Part shown: piece after piece, positions 37,356-44,934 of the stretch
How the letters are laid out: each line of letters starts with the position of its first letter
Position numbering within the stretch: position 1 is the stretch's first letter
Source: an uncultured Prevotellaceae bacterium
GTDB taxonomy: Bacteria; Bacteroidota; Bacteroidia; Bacteroidales; Muribaculaceae
DNA length: 64,000 nucleotides
Direction: 5' to 3'
Assembly (NCBI GenBank): GCA_900318865.1
Contig: ONMF01000001.1
Span: 186,001 to 250,000 of the forward strand
The notes under the pieces: generated by a model
Databases searched by the model: none
Seen by the model: the letters and a program-made list of their open reading frames with translations, nothing else
What the model was told of the DNA's origin: nothing
Made by a program: the position numbers and the translations under genes

Positions 37356-37471
37356 ACGAGTGAAATGCCAAATAATGTGCAAGGTGAGCGCAATGAAGTT
37401 TACTTCAATTGCCGAGCCGAAGCCATTATTATCAAAATTTATTTGAGCATTTCCGAGGTGCCGCCTCATTT
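37356..37471 (-). repeat. Type B hairpin repeat, degenerate and interrupted
   Basis: The left half (CGAGTGAAATGCCAAA, 37357-37372) and right half (AAATTTATTTGAGCATTTCC, from 37435) of a type B unit are separated by about 62 bp. The inserted stretch contains its own palindrome, TGAAGT-TT-ACTTCA (about 37394-37407). Confidence 0.65.
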
Positions 37472-37510
37472 GGCTGTGCTGAGCAGAGCGAGGCGATAGA
37501 CAGCGGTGTG

Positions 37511-38077
37511 TCATTGCCTTCTTGATGGCTGTGCGGCGGATAGCTCTTCGAGTAAACTTGTGAGCACCGGCCGAAGGCTGCCGTCGGCCAGAGGCATCGC
37601 ATCCTCCACCTGCTGGCGGAGGGCTGTGGTGGGTGCCATGTTGCCCGCGAGCAGCAGATTGAGCATCAGACGATAACCTATGTATCGGTTCATCTCGCCT
37701 CCGCCATTTCCGATGAGATTTTGAACCAAAACATCGGCATGGGCAATGTGACGCAGCAGGCGGTGGCACAACACGTCGGCCTCCTCGCGGCACTGCACAT
37801 CGGCGCACCACGACAGGGCCTTCTCCAAGTCCATGGCGCCGGCAGGATGGAGCATGGTGGCAGCAAGCCGGCATTCACGGTGATTGCGGCATGCCCACAG
37901 TGCATCGGCCAGCTCGGCGTCAGGTTGGTATTTGTGCGTTATGCCAACGATGTCGGTCAGTTGACATCCCATGATGAAAGGGTGGGGGGTGCCACTACGT
38001 CGGAGCGAATCGGCCACGATGCCGTTTCGATAGGCGAAAAACGCCTGTTTCAAGTCTCTCAATGCTTCTTTTTCCAT
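37511..38077 (-). CDS. AlkD-like HEAT-repeat protein (DNA alkylation repair family)
   Basis: This 188-residue, all-helical protein resembles the short Bacteroidota members annotated as DNA alkylation repair. It has LKQAFFAYRNGIVADSLRRSG at the N-terminus, LTDIVGITHKYQPDAELADALWACRNHRECRLAATML, then EKALSWCADVQCREEADVLCHRLLRHI. These follow HEAT-like helix pairs. AlkD excises bulky alkylated bases, but its catalytic Asp/Trp residues cannot be assigned here, so glycosylase activity is unproven. It is a single minus-strand gene between the dnaG repeat cluster and the divergent TPR gene. Confidence 0.6.
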   Translation of the reverse strand: MEKEALRDLKQAFFAYRNGIVADSLRRSGTPHPFIMGCQLTDIVGITHKYQPDAELADALWACRNHRECRLAATMLHPAGAMDLEKALSWCADVQCREEADVLCHRLLRHIAHADVLVQNLIGNGGGEMNRYIGYRLMLNLLLAGNMAPTTALRQQVEDAMPLADGSLRPVLTSLLEELSAAQPSRRQ

Positions 38078-38280
38078 TCTTCCCGGAGTTTAGGAGTGGC
38101 AAAAATAATGAATGATTTCCACCTGTGCAAATGCCGGGCACTTCGTGCGCCGATTGCGCCTCCCTCCCCGATGGAATCACCGTTTTTCTCGCTTCCCGCT
38201 CATCCTGCCGCTCCACCCGCCACTCCACGCTGTTATCAATATGGTGCTGCATAGGAGTTGGTAAAGTGGGCGAAATGCCG

Positions 38281-38288
38281 TAACTTTG
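38281..38288 (+). promoter_or_regulatory. -7 box of the TPR paralogue B promoter
   Basis: TAACTTTG, with TTGG 19 nt upstream, lies 26 bp before the ATG at 38315. Its position argues against any start upstream of 38315. Confidence 0.6.
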
Positions 38289-38314
38289 CAGCGACTATTC
38301 AGAAGGGAAAGACT

Positions 38315-39550
38315 ATGAAGCAGTATGCCATCATGATAATTGCCGCAGTAATGTGCCTGAACGGCGCAGCTCAGCACCGACTGGTGGCCGATGTGAAGAA
38401 AAGCATCGACGCCCTCACAATGACCGTGGACAAATATAAAAATGCCTACAAAAAATTGCAGCCGGCTCTCACACATCCCGAAACGGCCGAAAAGGCTGAG
38501 ACGTGGACTGTGGCCGGACGCATTTTGATGGGGCAATACGACAAATGTGTGGACAATCGTCGTGCTGGCATGAAAGTGAACGGCAAGGAAATGGCTTACG
38601 CCCTGCTCGACGGATACGATGCGCTGAACAAGGCACTGTCGCTCGACACGATTGTTGAAACCGACAAAAATGGCAATCCCCGCATCGACAAGAAAACCGG
38701 CAAAGTAAAAATTAAAACAAAATATTCGCGCGACATCAGGGCGCGACTGAATGCACACATCAACGATTTCCGCTATGTGGGCAGCGAGTTGTATAACGCC
38801 AAGGACTGGGACGGGGCGTATAAGGCATGGGACTACTACTGCCGGCTGGCTACCACCCCCGGGGAAGCAGCACAAGCCGTACCACACAGCCTGCTGGGCG
38901 AGATGCGCTACTATCAAGGCATTGCAGCCTGGCAGAAGGGCGCACCCGCCGATGCTGTGACGCTGTTTGCCACGGCCCGCTCCCTGGGCTACGATGCTAA
39001 GGAGACCTACGATTTTGCCCTGATTTGCCTGAGCACTTTGGGCGAAGAGCAGCCGATTGTGGACTTGGCGCGCGAGGCCTATGAAAAATATGGCACCGAC
39101 GACCCGCAGTATATCCGCATTCTCATCAATGACCACATCAATAAAAACCGGCTCGACAGCGCGCGGATGCTGCTCGTCAAAGCCATTGCCGTCAACGACC
39201 ATGACGCAGGGCTGCAGAACCTGATGGGGCTCGTCGTCGAGCAACAGGAGGGCATGGAGCATGCTTTGCCTTACTTCATGCGATGCGTGGAGCTCGATCC
39301 AGAACACGCACAAGGGCTATTCAATGTGGGGCGTTATTATTACAATGAGGCCACCCTGGTACCCGAGCGCAACCCGCGCATGGCACGCAAAGCCAGAATC
39401 AAGAAAGCCTCGCAGCTCTACGAGCAAGCATTGCCTTATCTGGAGAAGGCGTATAAGCTTGAACCTGCCAATGACGACGTGCGCAACGCCCTGCGCAACA
39501 TCTACTATCACCTGGGCGATGCCGCCAAGCTCCAAGCCCTGGAGAAATAA
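38315..39550 (+). CDS. Secreted TPR-type protein (paralogue B)
   Basis: The protein has 411 residues from MKQYAIMIIAAVMCLNGAAQ (signal peptide). It has the same order as the protein at 28500-29636: KLQPALTHPETAEKAETWTVAGRILMGQYDK aligns with its KIQPALTNPETKNDAQAWFVAGKAAFGIYDK. The Lys-rich insert RIDKKTGKVKIKTKYSRDI aligns with KLDKNGQPKIKTKFSKDI. TPR pairs follow, for example ALPYFMRCVELDPEHAQGLFNVGRYYYNEA and ALPYLEKAYKLEPANDDVRNALRNIYYHLGD. It is probably a periplasmic scaffold. A start at 38258 was rejected because the promoter lies inside it. Confidence 0.8.
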   Translation: MKQYAIMIIAAVMCLNGAAQHRLVADVKKSIDALTMTVDKYKNAYKKLQPALTHPETAEKAETWTVAGRILMGQYDKCVDNRRAGMKVNGKEMAYALLDGYDALNKALSLDTIVETDKNGNPRIDKKTGKVKIKTKYSRDIRARLNAHINDFRYVGSELYNAKDWDGAYKAWDYYCRLATTPGEAAQAVPHSLLGEMRYYQGIAAWQKGAPADAVTLFATARSLGYDAKETYDFALICLSTLGEEQPIVDLAREAYEKYGTDDPQYIRILINDHINKNRLDSARMLLVKAIAVNDHDAGLQNLMGLVVEQQEGMEHALPYFMRCVELDPEHAQGLFNVGRYYYNEATLVPERNPRMARKARIKKASQLYEQALPYLEKAYKLEPANDDVRNALRNIYYHLGDAAKLQALEK

Positions 39551-39588
39551 CTAATCCTGTTATCCAAATTTAAAAATATAATTTGCAT

Positions 39589-39622
39589 CATTGCTGTCCA
39601 CTAAAAATTGTGGACAGCAATG
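39589..39622. other. Perfect 13-bp inverted repeat
   Basis: CATTGCTGTCCAC (39589-39601) and GTGGACAGCAATG (39610-39622) are exact complements with an 8-nt loop. No T-run follows directly on either strand, so it may be a weak bidirectional terminator, a structured RNA element or a protein site. Confidence 0.7.
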
Positions 39623-39651
39623 GGAGTTCATATATAATCAGTGTTGTTATC

Positions 39652-39697
39652 GTTTGACGCTGCAAAATTATATTCTATATGTTCAATTTATATGAAC
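39652..39697 (-). promoter_or_regulatory. Operator/promoter cassette, distal copy
   Basis: This 46-bp sequence is 36/46 identical to 42829-42874. It has a minus-strand -7 box TAATTTTG (39663-39670) and the inverted repeat GTTCA-N7-TGAAC (39681-39697), 10 bp apart. It lies 3 bp past the stop of the gene at 39701 and points leftward, where no minus-strand gene is seen. Confidence 0.7.
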
Positions 39698-39700
39698 GGT

Positions 39701-40663
39701 TTAGAAAAAAGAGAGAAAATTTGATTTCTTGTCGCCCTGTACCATTGCATAAGGAATATCTTTCTTCAGTTGCTTGCAATAGGTGTCAATAACCGTGTCT
39801 TGCACATAACAACAACTATCGGCAAGGCTTTCTATGGTTATTCCGAAGCCGCCAGTTTTTATATTTCCATTTTCATTAAAGTAGTTGAATGTATCGCCCG
39901 AAGTTATTGCCCTGTAATTAGTAAGAATCAGACGGTCATGGAAAAGTGGGTTGCGATGTTGTTTGCAAAGAACGAAAGTCACATTTGGTTCTTCACCGAC
40001 AATTTCCTCAACATTTTGTTTGATAGTTTTACCTACTTTTTCCAAATCCACGTCAAGGCCGATGGAATCACGCTCAACAAATAAAACAATGTTGATTGGC
40101 AAATTGTGGGTTTTTCTTACAACAGCGTTAATGATTTGATAGAGGTTGCGGCCAAGAAGCGATTTATTAGACAAAATATATCTGTCTGAAATGAGAATGT
40201 CAGTGCATGGAGCAGAGTAAGAGCTTATGTTTTTCCAACTGTTAATCTTTGTGGCATTGAGCCTACAACTATATTCTTGTGTTTCTGGAAGGACGAAAAG
40301 CTGTGATAATGTTTCTAACTCGTGTCCGCAATATCCTACCAACATTGCGCTTGCCAAACGTTGTGGTTCCTCATCGTCAAGCAGATAAACGGCGCACAAC
40401 TTGTCAATAGTTATATTGTCAAGTGTTAATTCGTCGCTTGGGTCAGGGTACTCGCTATCCCATTTAGGCTTTGGTGCGATTGCGCCGGATGTCAGTTCTT
40501 TCATCCAGTTTTGAATGGATGGGTCAGCCAAAGCCTCGGATTTGGAAAATGAGAAATTGAGAATCAAGTTCCTCTTTAACATACGCAGGCACTCATCATA
40601 CCGTGCATCGTTGCGTTGGCTGATAAGTGAGCGCAGGCTTTCTATCTCAATGTAGGCATTCAT
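39701..40663 (-). CDS. Unrecognised partner of the DUF3696-type ATPase (possible PLD-like fold)
   Basis: This 320-residue protein is not recognised as a whole. The C-terminal half has two similar segments, ILISDRYILSN (157-166) and LFHDRLILTN (240-249). The second resembles the HxK/HDR motif of phospholipase D-like nucleases, while the first has Ser in place of His. The N-terminal half is helical and acidic. There is no signal peptide or membrane segment. It starts 3 bp after the ATPase stop, so the two are co-translated. Low GC and codon use unlike the neighbours suggest acquisition. A nuclease effector role is inference. A plain adaptor role is also possible. Confidence 0.75.
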   Translation of the reverse strand: MNAYIEIESLRSLISQRNDARYDECLRMLKRNLILNFSFSKSEALADPSIQNWMKELTSGAIAPKPKWDSEYPDPSDELTLDNITIDKLCAVYLLDDEEPQRLASAMLVGYCGHELETLSQLFVLPETQEYSCRLNATKINSWKNISSYSAPCTDILISDRYILSNKSLLGRNLYQIINAVVRKTHNLPINIVLFVERDSIGLDVDLEKVGKTIKQNVEEIVGEEPNVTFVLCKQHRNPLFHDRLILTNYRAITSGDTFNYFNENGNIKTGGFGITIESLADSCCYVQDTVIDTYCKQLKKDIPYAMVQGDKKSNFLSFF

Positions 40664-40666
40664 CGT

Positions 40667-42814
40667 TTACAGAATTTCAAATGCCAAATTGGTTGCCTCG
40701 TCGAAGAAGCCTTTACCAAACTCATTTTTGAACCTACCGTCGGCACAGAATGTCATCTCGTATGGATTTTCGCCACGAGGAATATAGTAAACCTTGAATG
40801 GGTTTTCCTTGCTCATAGCTTCCTCGTTTTCGTAGTTGCTACGCGCCACAAAGACCTGTGCTTTGCGAATGAGGTATTCCGAGTGAGTCTCGATGAGAAA
40901 GTGGATGTTATACTTCTCATAAGCCTCAACAAACATATCGGCAAGCAGCGACTGGTACTTGGGGTGAAGGTGGATTTCGGGCTCCTCTACTGCGATTGTG
41001 TATATTTCATACTGGAACTTGTTGAAGTCGTAACTATCAAGCCATGCAATACTCCCATAATAATTTACTTTTTCTCCCTGAGCAGCGAGTATAGCGGTTT
41101 CTATTTGAAGCAGAATGGACACCAACTGCGTAATGCCATACCCCTCATCGGCTAGAAGTCGACCGGTATCGCCTTTTTTATTATGCAAGCGGATTTGCAC
41201 GCCAAGGCCCTCATTGTCAATATGGAGAGAAATGGCTTTGCCGACTTCGAACTTCTCAATCCAGCGGTTCATGAAATCGTCTTCCTCATATTCTCGCTTG
41301 CCAATAAAACTATTGCCGTTCTTATATTCACGGTAAAGACGTTTCTTATCAAAATAATTCTGGAGAAGTTGTGTAAAATCATCCTTATTATCAAGGTTAT
41401 AGAGACGATTTACGTTGGCTCGAGTCGAACTGACATAGCACATATTTCCAGCCCATTCGGGAGTAGCCACTTCGAGAGCAACAGCTTCGGCAAACATAGT
41501 TAGCAGTTCGTACGCTAAGTGGTTGACGCTGCCATTGGGGGCCAGTATAGATGATTCAGTGTAGTTGTATGGTTTAATCGCATACTCTTTGTCAGATGGA
41601 TGTATCATGATGTTATGAGAATCGTTGTGTTTTTCTTCAAAACGATGATTCCACTCCATAACAACCTCATAAAGCATCTCGAAAGAGATGGCACGGTTTT
41701 CCCATTTCTCTATATCTGCTTGTTTTTCAGATTCACCTTTTTCAATGAGTTTTCCGTCCTCACCAAAAGACCAGACTACTTGCATGTTATGTGGACTTGA
41801 TGTGATGTAGTCCTGTTTGAACGATAATTCTCGAGCAGAAAGCATGTGTGGCACGGGGAATGAGCCACTCGAACAAACAGTATGTTCGAAATGGTTCAGT
41901 TCAAAGGCAGAAAAGAACTTGTCAAAAGTTGAGAAGTCGGACTGCATAAAAGCATCGAGAACTTTTTTCGAAGCATAATATAAAGATTGGCTGTCTTCAG
42001 GTACAAGTACATCAAAAATATAATTAACCACTTCATTTTTTTTGTATTCCAACAGATACCCAAGCAATGGGATATTAAATATAGATTCACTATGACTAAT
42101 CTGTTGCAAAACTTGGCACTCCGCAACATCATGAACGAAAGTTTTCTCACATTTGGCTGTTCTTACATATTTAAATATATCAATACGACGCTTACTGTCT
42201 AGTGAACGAAGATATTCTTTAGCCTGCTTACTTTCTAAAATGTATTGCTCATCTGTCAATGCACCAATTTCGTTGTCAAATTCATTGCGGATACATGCGT
42301 GAGTGAAAAACTGGCCAATTAGAAACGATATGTAATCTTCCTTAATAATATTGAGATTGCAAAATGTTTCTTCTTTGCCCGAAAAAAAGAAGATTCCATC
42401 GTCAGTACTCATTGATACGCTCTTGAGGAAAGCATTATTCAACTCATCGTTTCCATCGGCAGAGAAAACAAACTGTACAGCAACATCTTTCGATAACATT
42501 AACGAATATGTTGTGTATTCAATGGTAACCGAGTTCGTTTCGGAACCATCGTGTATCACTTTGTCGAATCGTCCCAACAAGTTGATGGGATATTGATTGA
42601 AATCAAGTTTGTACTTATCAAGTTCAATTTTCTCGCCATTGTCAACTGCTTTCTTTATCTGTCTAAGAAAACTGTTGAGTAAGCAAATTGCCTTGACAAC
42701 AGAACTCTTACCCGAACTGTTGCTACCAGTCAAGATCGTAATCGGATTCAACTCGAAAGTTACACCATTCTCGTCGAAAACTCTGAAATTTTTTATGCTT
42801 AATCTTGTTTTCAT
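40667..42814 (-). CDS. DUF3696-type AAA/ABC-like ATPase
   Basis: The ATPase has 715 residues. An OLD/SMC-like head has Walker A TGSNSSGKSS (29-38) at the N-terminus and Walker B TIAVEEPEIHLHP with the switch segment LIETHSEYLIRKAQ near the C-terminus. The ending RFKNEFGKGFFDEATNLAFEI is the pattern of the DUF3696 domain. The long central part is variable and helical. Such ATPases occur in many phage-defence gene pairs. The gene is AT-rich compared with its flanks and has an operator-like inverted repeat over its -33 region. A defence role is inferred from family and context. Confidence 0.88.
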   Translation of the reverse strand: MKTRLSIKNFRVFDENGVTFELNPITILTGSNSSGKSSVVKAICLLNSFLRQIKKAVDNGEKIELDKYKLDFNQYPINLLGRFDKVIHDGSETNSVTIEYTTYSLMLSKDVAVQFVFSADGNDELNNAFLKSVSMSTDDGIFFFSGKEETFCNLNIIKEDYISFLIGQFFTHACIRNEFDNEIGALTDEQYILESKQAKEYLRSLDSKRRIDIFKYVRTAKCEKTFVHDVAECQVLQQISHSESIFNIPLLGYLLEYKKNEVVNYIFDVLVPEDSQSLYYASKKVLDAFMQSDFSTFDKFFSAFELNHFEHTVCSSGSFPVPHMLSARELSFKQDYITSSPHNMQVVWSFGEDGKLIEKGESEKQADIEKWENRAISFEMLYEVVMEWNHRFEEKHNDSHNIMIHPSDKEYAIKPYNYTESSILAPNGSVNHLAYELLTMFAEAVALEVATPEWAGNMCYVSSTRANVNRLYNLDNKDDFTQLLQNYFDKKRLYREYKNGNSFIGKREYEEDDFMNRWIEKFEVGKAISLHIDNEGLGVQIRLHNKKGDTGRLLADEGYGITQLVSILLQIETAILAAQGEKVNYYGSIAWLDSYDFNKFQYEIYTIAVEEPEIHLHPKYQSLLADMFVEAYEKYNIHFLIETHSEYLIRKAQVFVARSNYENEEAMSKENPFKVYYIPRGENPYEMTFCADGRFKNEFGKGFFDEATNLAFEIL

Positions 42815-42828
42815 ATTGCATTGTTTTT

Positions 42829-42874
42829 GTTTGACGGTGCAAAGGTAGATGCTATGCGTTCAGTCTATGTGAAC
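42829..42874 (-). promoter_or_regulatory. Operator/promoter cassette of the ATPase operon
   Basis: The minus-strand -7 box TACCTTTG (42840-42847) lies 25 bp before the ATPase ATG. The inverted repeat GTTCA-N7-TGAAC (42858-42874) covers the -33 position and overlaps the WYL gene stop codon. A protein bound there would block the promoter. Confidence 0.65.
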
Positions 42875-43870
42875 AGATTGATATTTCTCTAAATTTTTCA
42901 TCAAATCGGCTTGGATTTCTTCTTTCAGAGGGTCGGGCGACACGACAGTTAGGTCACTGCCGTAGGAAAGAAGAAGCTGCTTCAGCTCACAGTTGATGAT
43001 CACGTCAATCCGTATGACAGTACAACCGTCGTCGCGGCTAACTACTCGTTGAGTGCCGTGAAGCGGTTTGGTCTCGATATAGGGGTAAAGGCTATTGGCA
43101 ACTTTTATAAGAACTTTTGAGATTTCGTCGCCTCGCCTTGACACGCCCACCATTTCATCAAAATATTCTTGGAAGTCTATTTCGGTGTTTGGGCGGTAGG
43201 CGATAGTGGCAGGTGAGATTTCCTCGATGCGGTCAAGCGGCAAGTTGGTGATTGATGAGTAGCCCTCAACACAACCGAACAAGAACCAGCGGTTATTGTA
43301 TTGTTTTAGCAAATAAGGGTGAAACAAGTAGGTTATAACCTCTTTGCCGAATGGTTTGTACTTGATTTCAAGTGCTTGTTGCGAAGCAATGGCACTGAAC
43401 AGTTTGGCAAACCAGCTGCGTCCTTTAAGGTCGTAGTTCTCATCAAAGGCAACGATGGTCTCTCTGGTTGATGGAATATTGAGCGTTGATTTGAAATGGT
43501 CAATCAGTTCGTCAATCCAATCGAAGTTGGGCATGCCCTCAAACTTGGAGAGAATGGAGATGGTTTGAGCCAGTTGGGCCATTTCATCGTCATTGAGCGG
43601 TATATTGTAGATTGAGAATGATTTGTCCTCATATTCATAATAGATGTATCGCCCAATCTTGCGCTTGACGATGACTGCTTCTGGGAAATCGTTCTCAATG
43701 CCCTCAAGATCTTTGAGGATAGTGACCTTTGACGTTACCGGCTTGTAACCCACTTTTTCAAGCGCAAGGTTGCACTTCTCCATCATATCCTTGACGGAGT
43801 AAAGTTTGGGGCTACGAAGACAGCGGTCAATGACCCTCTGCCGTATGAGTGCATTCTTAACTTGCGCCAT
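42860..43870 (-). CDS. WYL-domain transcriptional regulator
   Basis: This 336-residue protein has an N-terminal winged-helix-like region (VIDRCLRSPKLYSVKDMMEKCNLALEKVGYKPVTSKVTILKDLEGIE). A WYL domain follows (LEIKYKPFGKEVITYLFHPYLLKQYNNRWFLFGCVEGYSSITNLPLDRIEEI, ~170-230), then a WCX-like C-terminal region. WYL regulators sense ligands such as nucleic acids and often repress defence genes (for example the BrxR/CapW group). It lies directly upstream of the ATPase operon on the same strand, 45 bp away, and probably controls it. Confidence 0.85.
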   Translation of the reverse strand: MAQVKNALIRQRVIDRCLRSPKLYSVKDMMEKCNLALEKVGYKPVTSKVTILKDLEGIENDFPEAVIVKRKIGRYIYYEYEDKSFSIYNIPLNDDEMAQLAQTISILSKFEGMPNFDWIDELIDHFKSTLNIPSTRETIVAFDENYDLKGRSWFAKLFSAIASQQALEIKYKPFGKEVITYLFHPYLLKQYNNRWFLFGCVEGYSSITNLPLDRIEEISPATIAYRPNTEIDFQEYFDEMVGVSRRGDEISKVLIKVANSLYPYIETKPLHGTQRVVSRDDGCTVIRIDVIINCELKQLLLSYGSDLTVVSPDPLKEEIQADLMKNLEKYQSVHID

Positions 43871-43918
43871 GGTCCTTTGATAATTACAACTTATTGGTTA
43901 TCATAAATACTCTGATTG

Positions 43919-43949
43919 CAAATATAACATTTTTATATGACATATCATA
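43919..43949 (-). promoter_or_regulatory. WYL gene promoter with palindrome
   Basis: The minus-strand -7 box TATATTTG (43919-43926) is followed upstream by the palindrome TATGA-CATA-TCATA (43936-43949), placed over the spacer and -33 area. It is a plausible autoregulation site, different in sequence from the GTTCA-N7-TGAAC repeats. Confidence 0.45.
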
Positions 43950-44033
43950 GGCTTGTCATTGGAAAATTAAAGAGTTAATGTTTGATTGCTGATTGCGCAA
44001 GTCGGTACACAACAAGTGTTGTTTGAACATGAA

Positions 44034-44084
44034 ATAATCCGACACGAAGTTGAAGACGATTCTTTCAACCACATGTCGGATTAT
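44034..44084. other. Long two-tier hairpin between lpxA and the WYL gene
   Basis: ATAATCCGACA (44034-44044) pairs with TGTCGGATTAT (44074-44084), and inside it GTTGAA (44049-44054) pairs with TTCAAC (44064-44069). It lies 29 bp past the lpxA stop and may terminate lpxA. No U-tract is present. Confidence 0.6.
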
Positions 44085-44113
44085 ATTAATTCGTTATGTT
44101 TAGAAAATCTTTA

Positions 44114-44902
44114 TTATATGCCCAGGCGGATGACGCCTCGCTTGCTGGCGCGCACGAAGTCCACTATGATGCGGCGCTCGGGGGTATCGGGGATTTCGTC
44201 TTCGATTTTTGCCAATGCGTCGGTAATGTTGAGCTGCGACAGATAGAGGGTGCGATAGATCTCCTGAATGTGGTTGATTGACTCGCGGCTGAAGCCACGG
44301 CGATGCAGTCCCACCGAGTTGACGCCCTCATAGGAGATGGGCAGTCGACCGGCCATCACATAAGGAGGGATATCCTTGTTGACCAGCGAGCCACCCTGCA
44401 GCATGGAGTGCTGTCCGATGTGGGTAAACTGATGAACGAGCGTGCCGCCGCCTATCACCGCCCAGTCGCCCACGACTACCTCGCCGGCCAGTTGAACAGA
44501 GTTTGACATAATCACGTGGTCGGCCAGCTCACAATCATGAGCCACATGCGAATAGGCCATAATGAGGCAGTTGCTGCCAATCACGGTCTTACCCTTGGAA
44601 GCGGTGCCCCGGTGCACGGTGACAAACTCGCGGATGCTGGTGCCGTCGCCGATAATGGCGAGTGATTCCTCGCCCTTGAACTTGAGATCCTGCGGGATGC
44701 CGCTCACAGCAGCTCCCGAATGGATGTGGCAGTTCTTGCCGATGCGCGCGCCCCAATGAATGGTGGCATTGCTGTCGATGATGGTGCCGTCACCAATCAC
44801 TACGTTGTCGTCGATGGTGACAAACGGGCCTATCTTCACGTCCTGACCGATTTGGGCACCCGGATGGATGCAGGTCATGGGATATTGTTCATTCAAGTTC
44901 AT
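44114..44902 (-). CDS. lpxA: UDP-N-acetylglucosamine acyltransferase
   Basis: LpxA transfers a 3-hydroxyacyl chain from ACP to UDP-GlcNAc, the first step of lipid A synthesis. The 262-residue protein has a left-handed beta-helix of hexapeptide repeats (IHPGAQIGQDVKIGPFVTIDDNVVIGDG and on). The catalytic histidine is probably His122 in SHVAHDCELADH. A helical C-terminal domain has RRGFSRESINHIQEIYRTLY. It follows lpxC-fabZ by 32 bp. Gene order lpxD, lpxC-fabZ, lpxA is the usual Bacteroidales cluster. Confidence 0.95.
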   Translation of the reverse strand: MNLNEQYPMTCIHPGAQIGQDVKIGPFVTIDDNVVIGDGTIIDSNATIHWGARIGKNCHIHSGAAVSGIPQDLKFKGEESLAIIGDGTSIREFVTVHRGTASKGKTVIGSNCLIMAYSHVAHDCELADHVIMSNSVQLAGEVVVGDWAVIGGGTLVHQFTHIGQHSMLQGGSLVNKDIPPYVMAGRLPISYEGVNSVGLHRRGFSRESINHIQEIYRTLYLSQLNITDALAKIEDEIPDTPERRIIVDFVRASKRGVIRLGI

Positions 44903-44934
44903 AAAACTGTGTCGGTTATAAGGGTGGGGTTTGT

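Larger units (their letters stand above)
37185..37510. other. Intergenic repeat cluster upstream of dnaG
   Basis: This 326-bp gap is almost wholly occupied by two tandem type A hairpin repeats and a degenerate, interrupted type B copy. No ORF was found. Confidence 0.8.

Noticed and set aside
37185..37475. CRISPR array at the tandem repeats before dnaG
   Set aside because: The two units are 82-83 bp, adjacent with no spacers, and palindromic throughout. Related copies occur at other loci. No cas genes are present.
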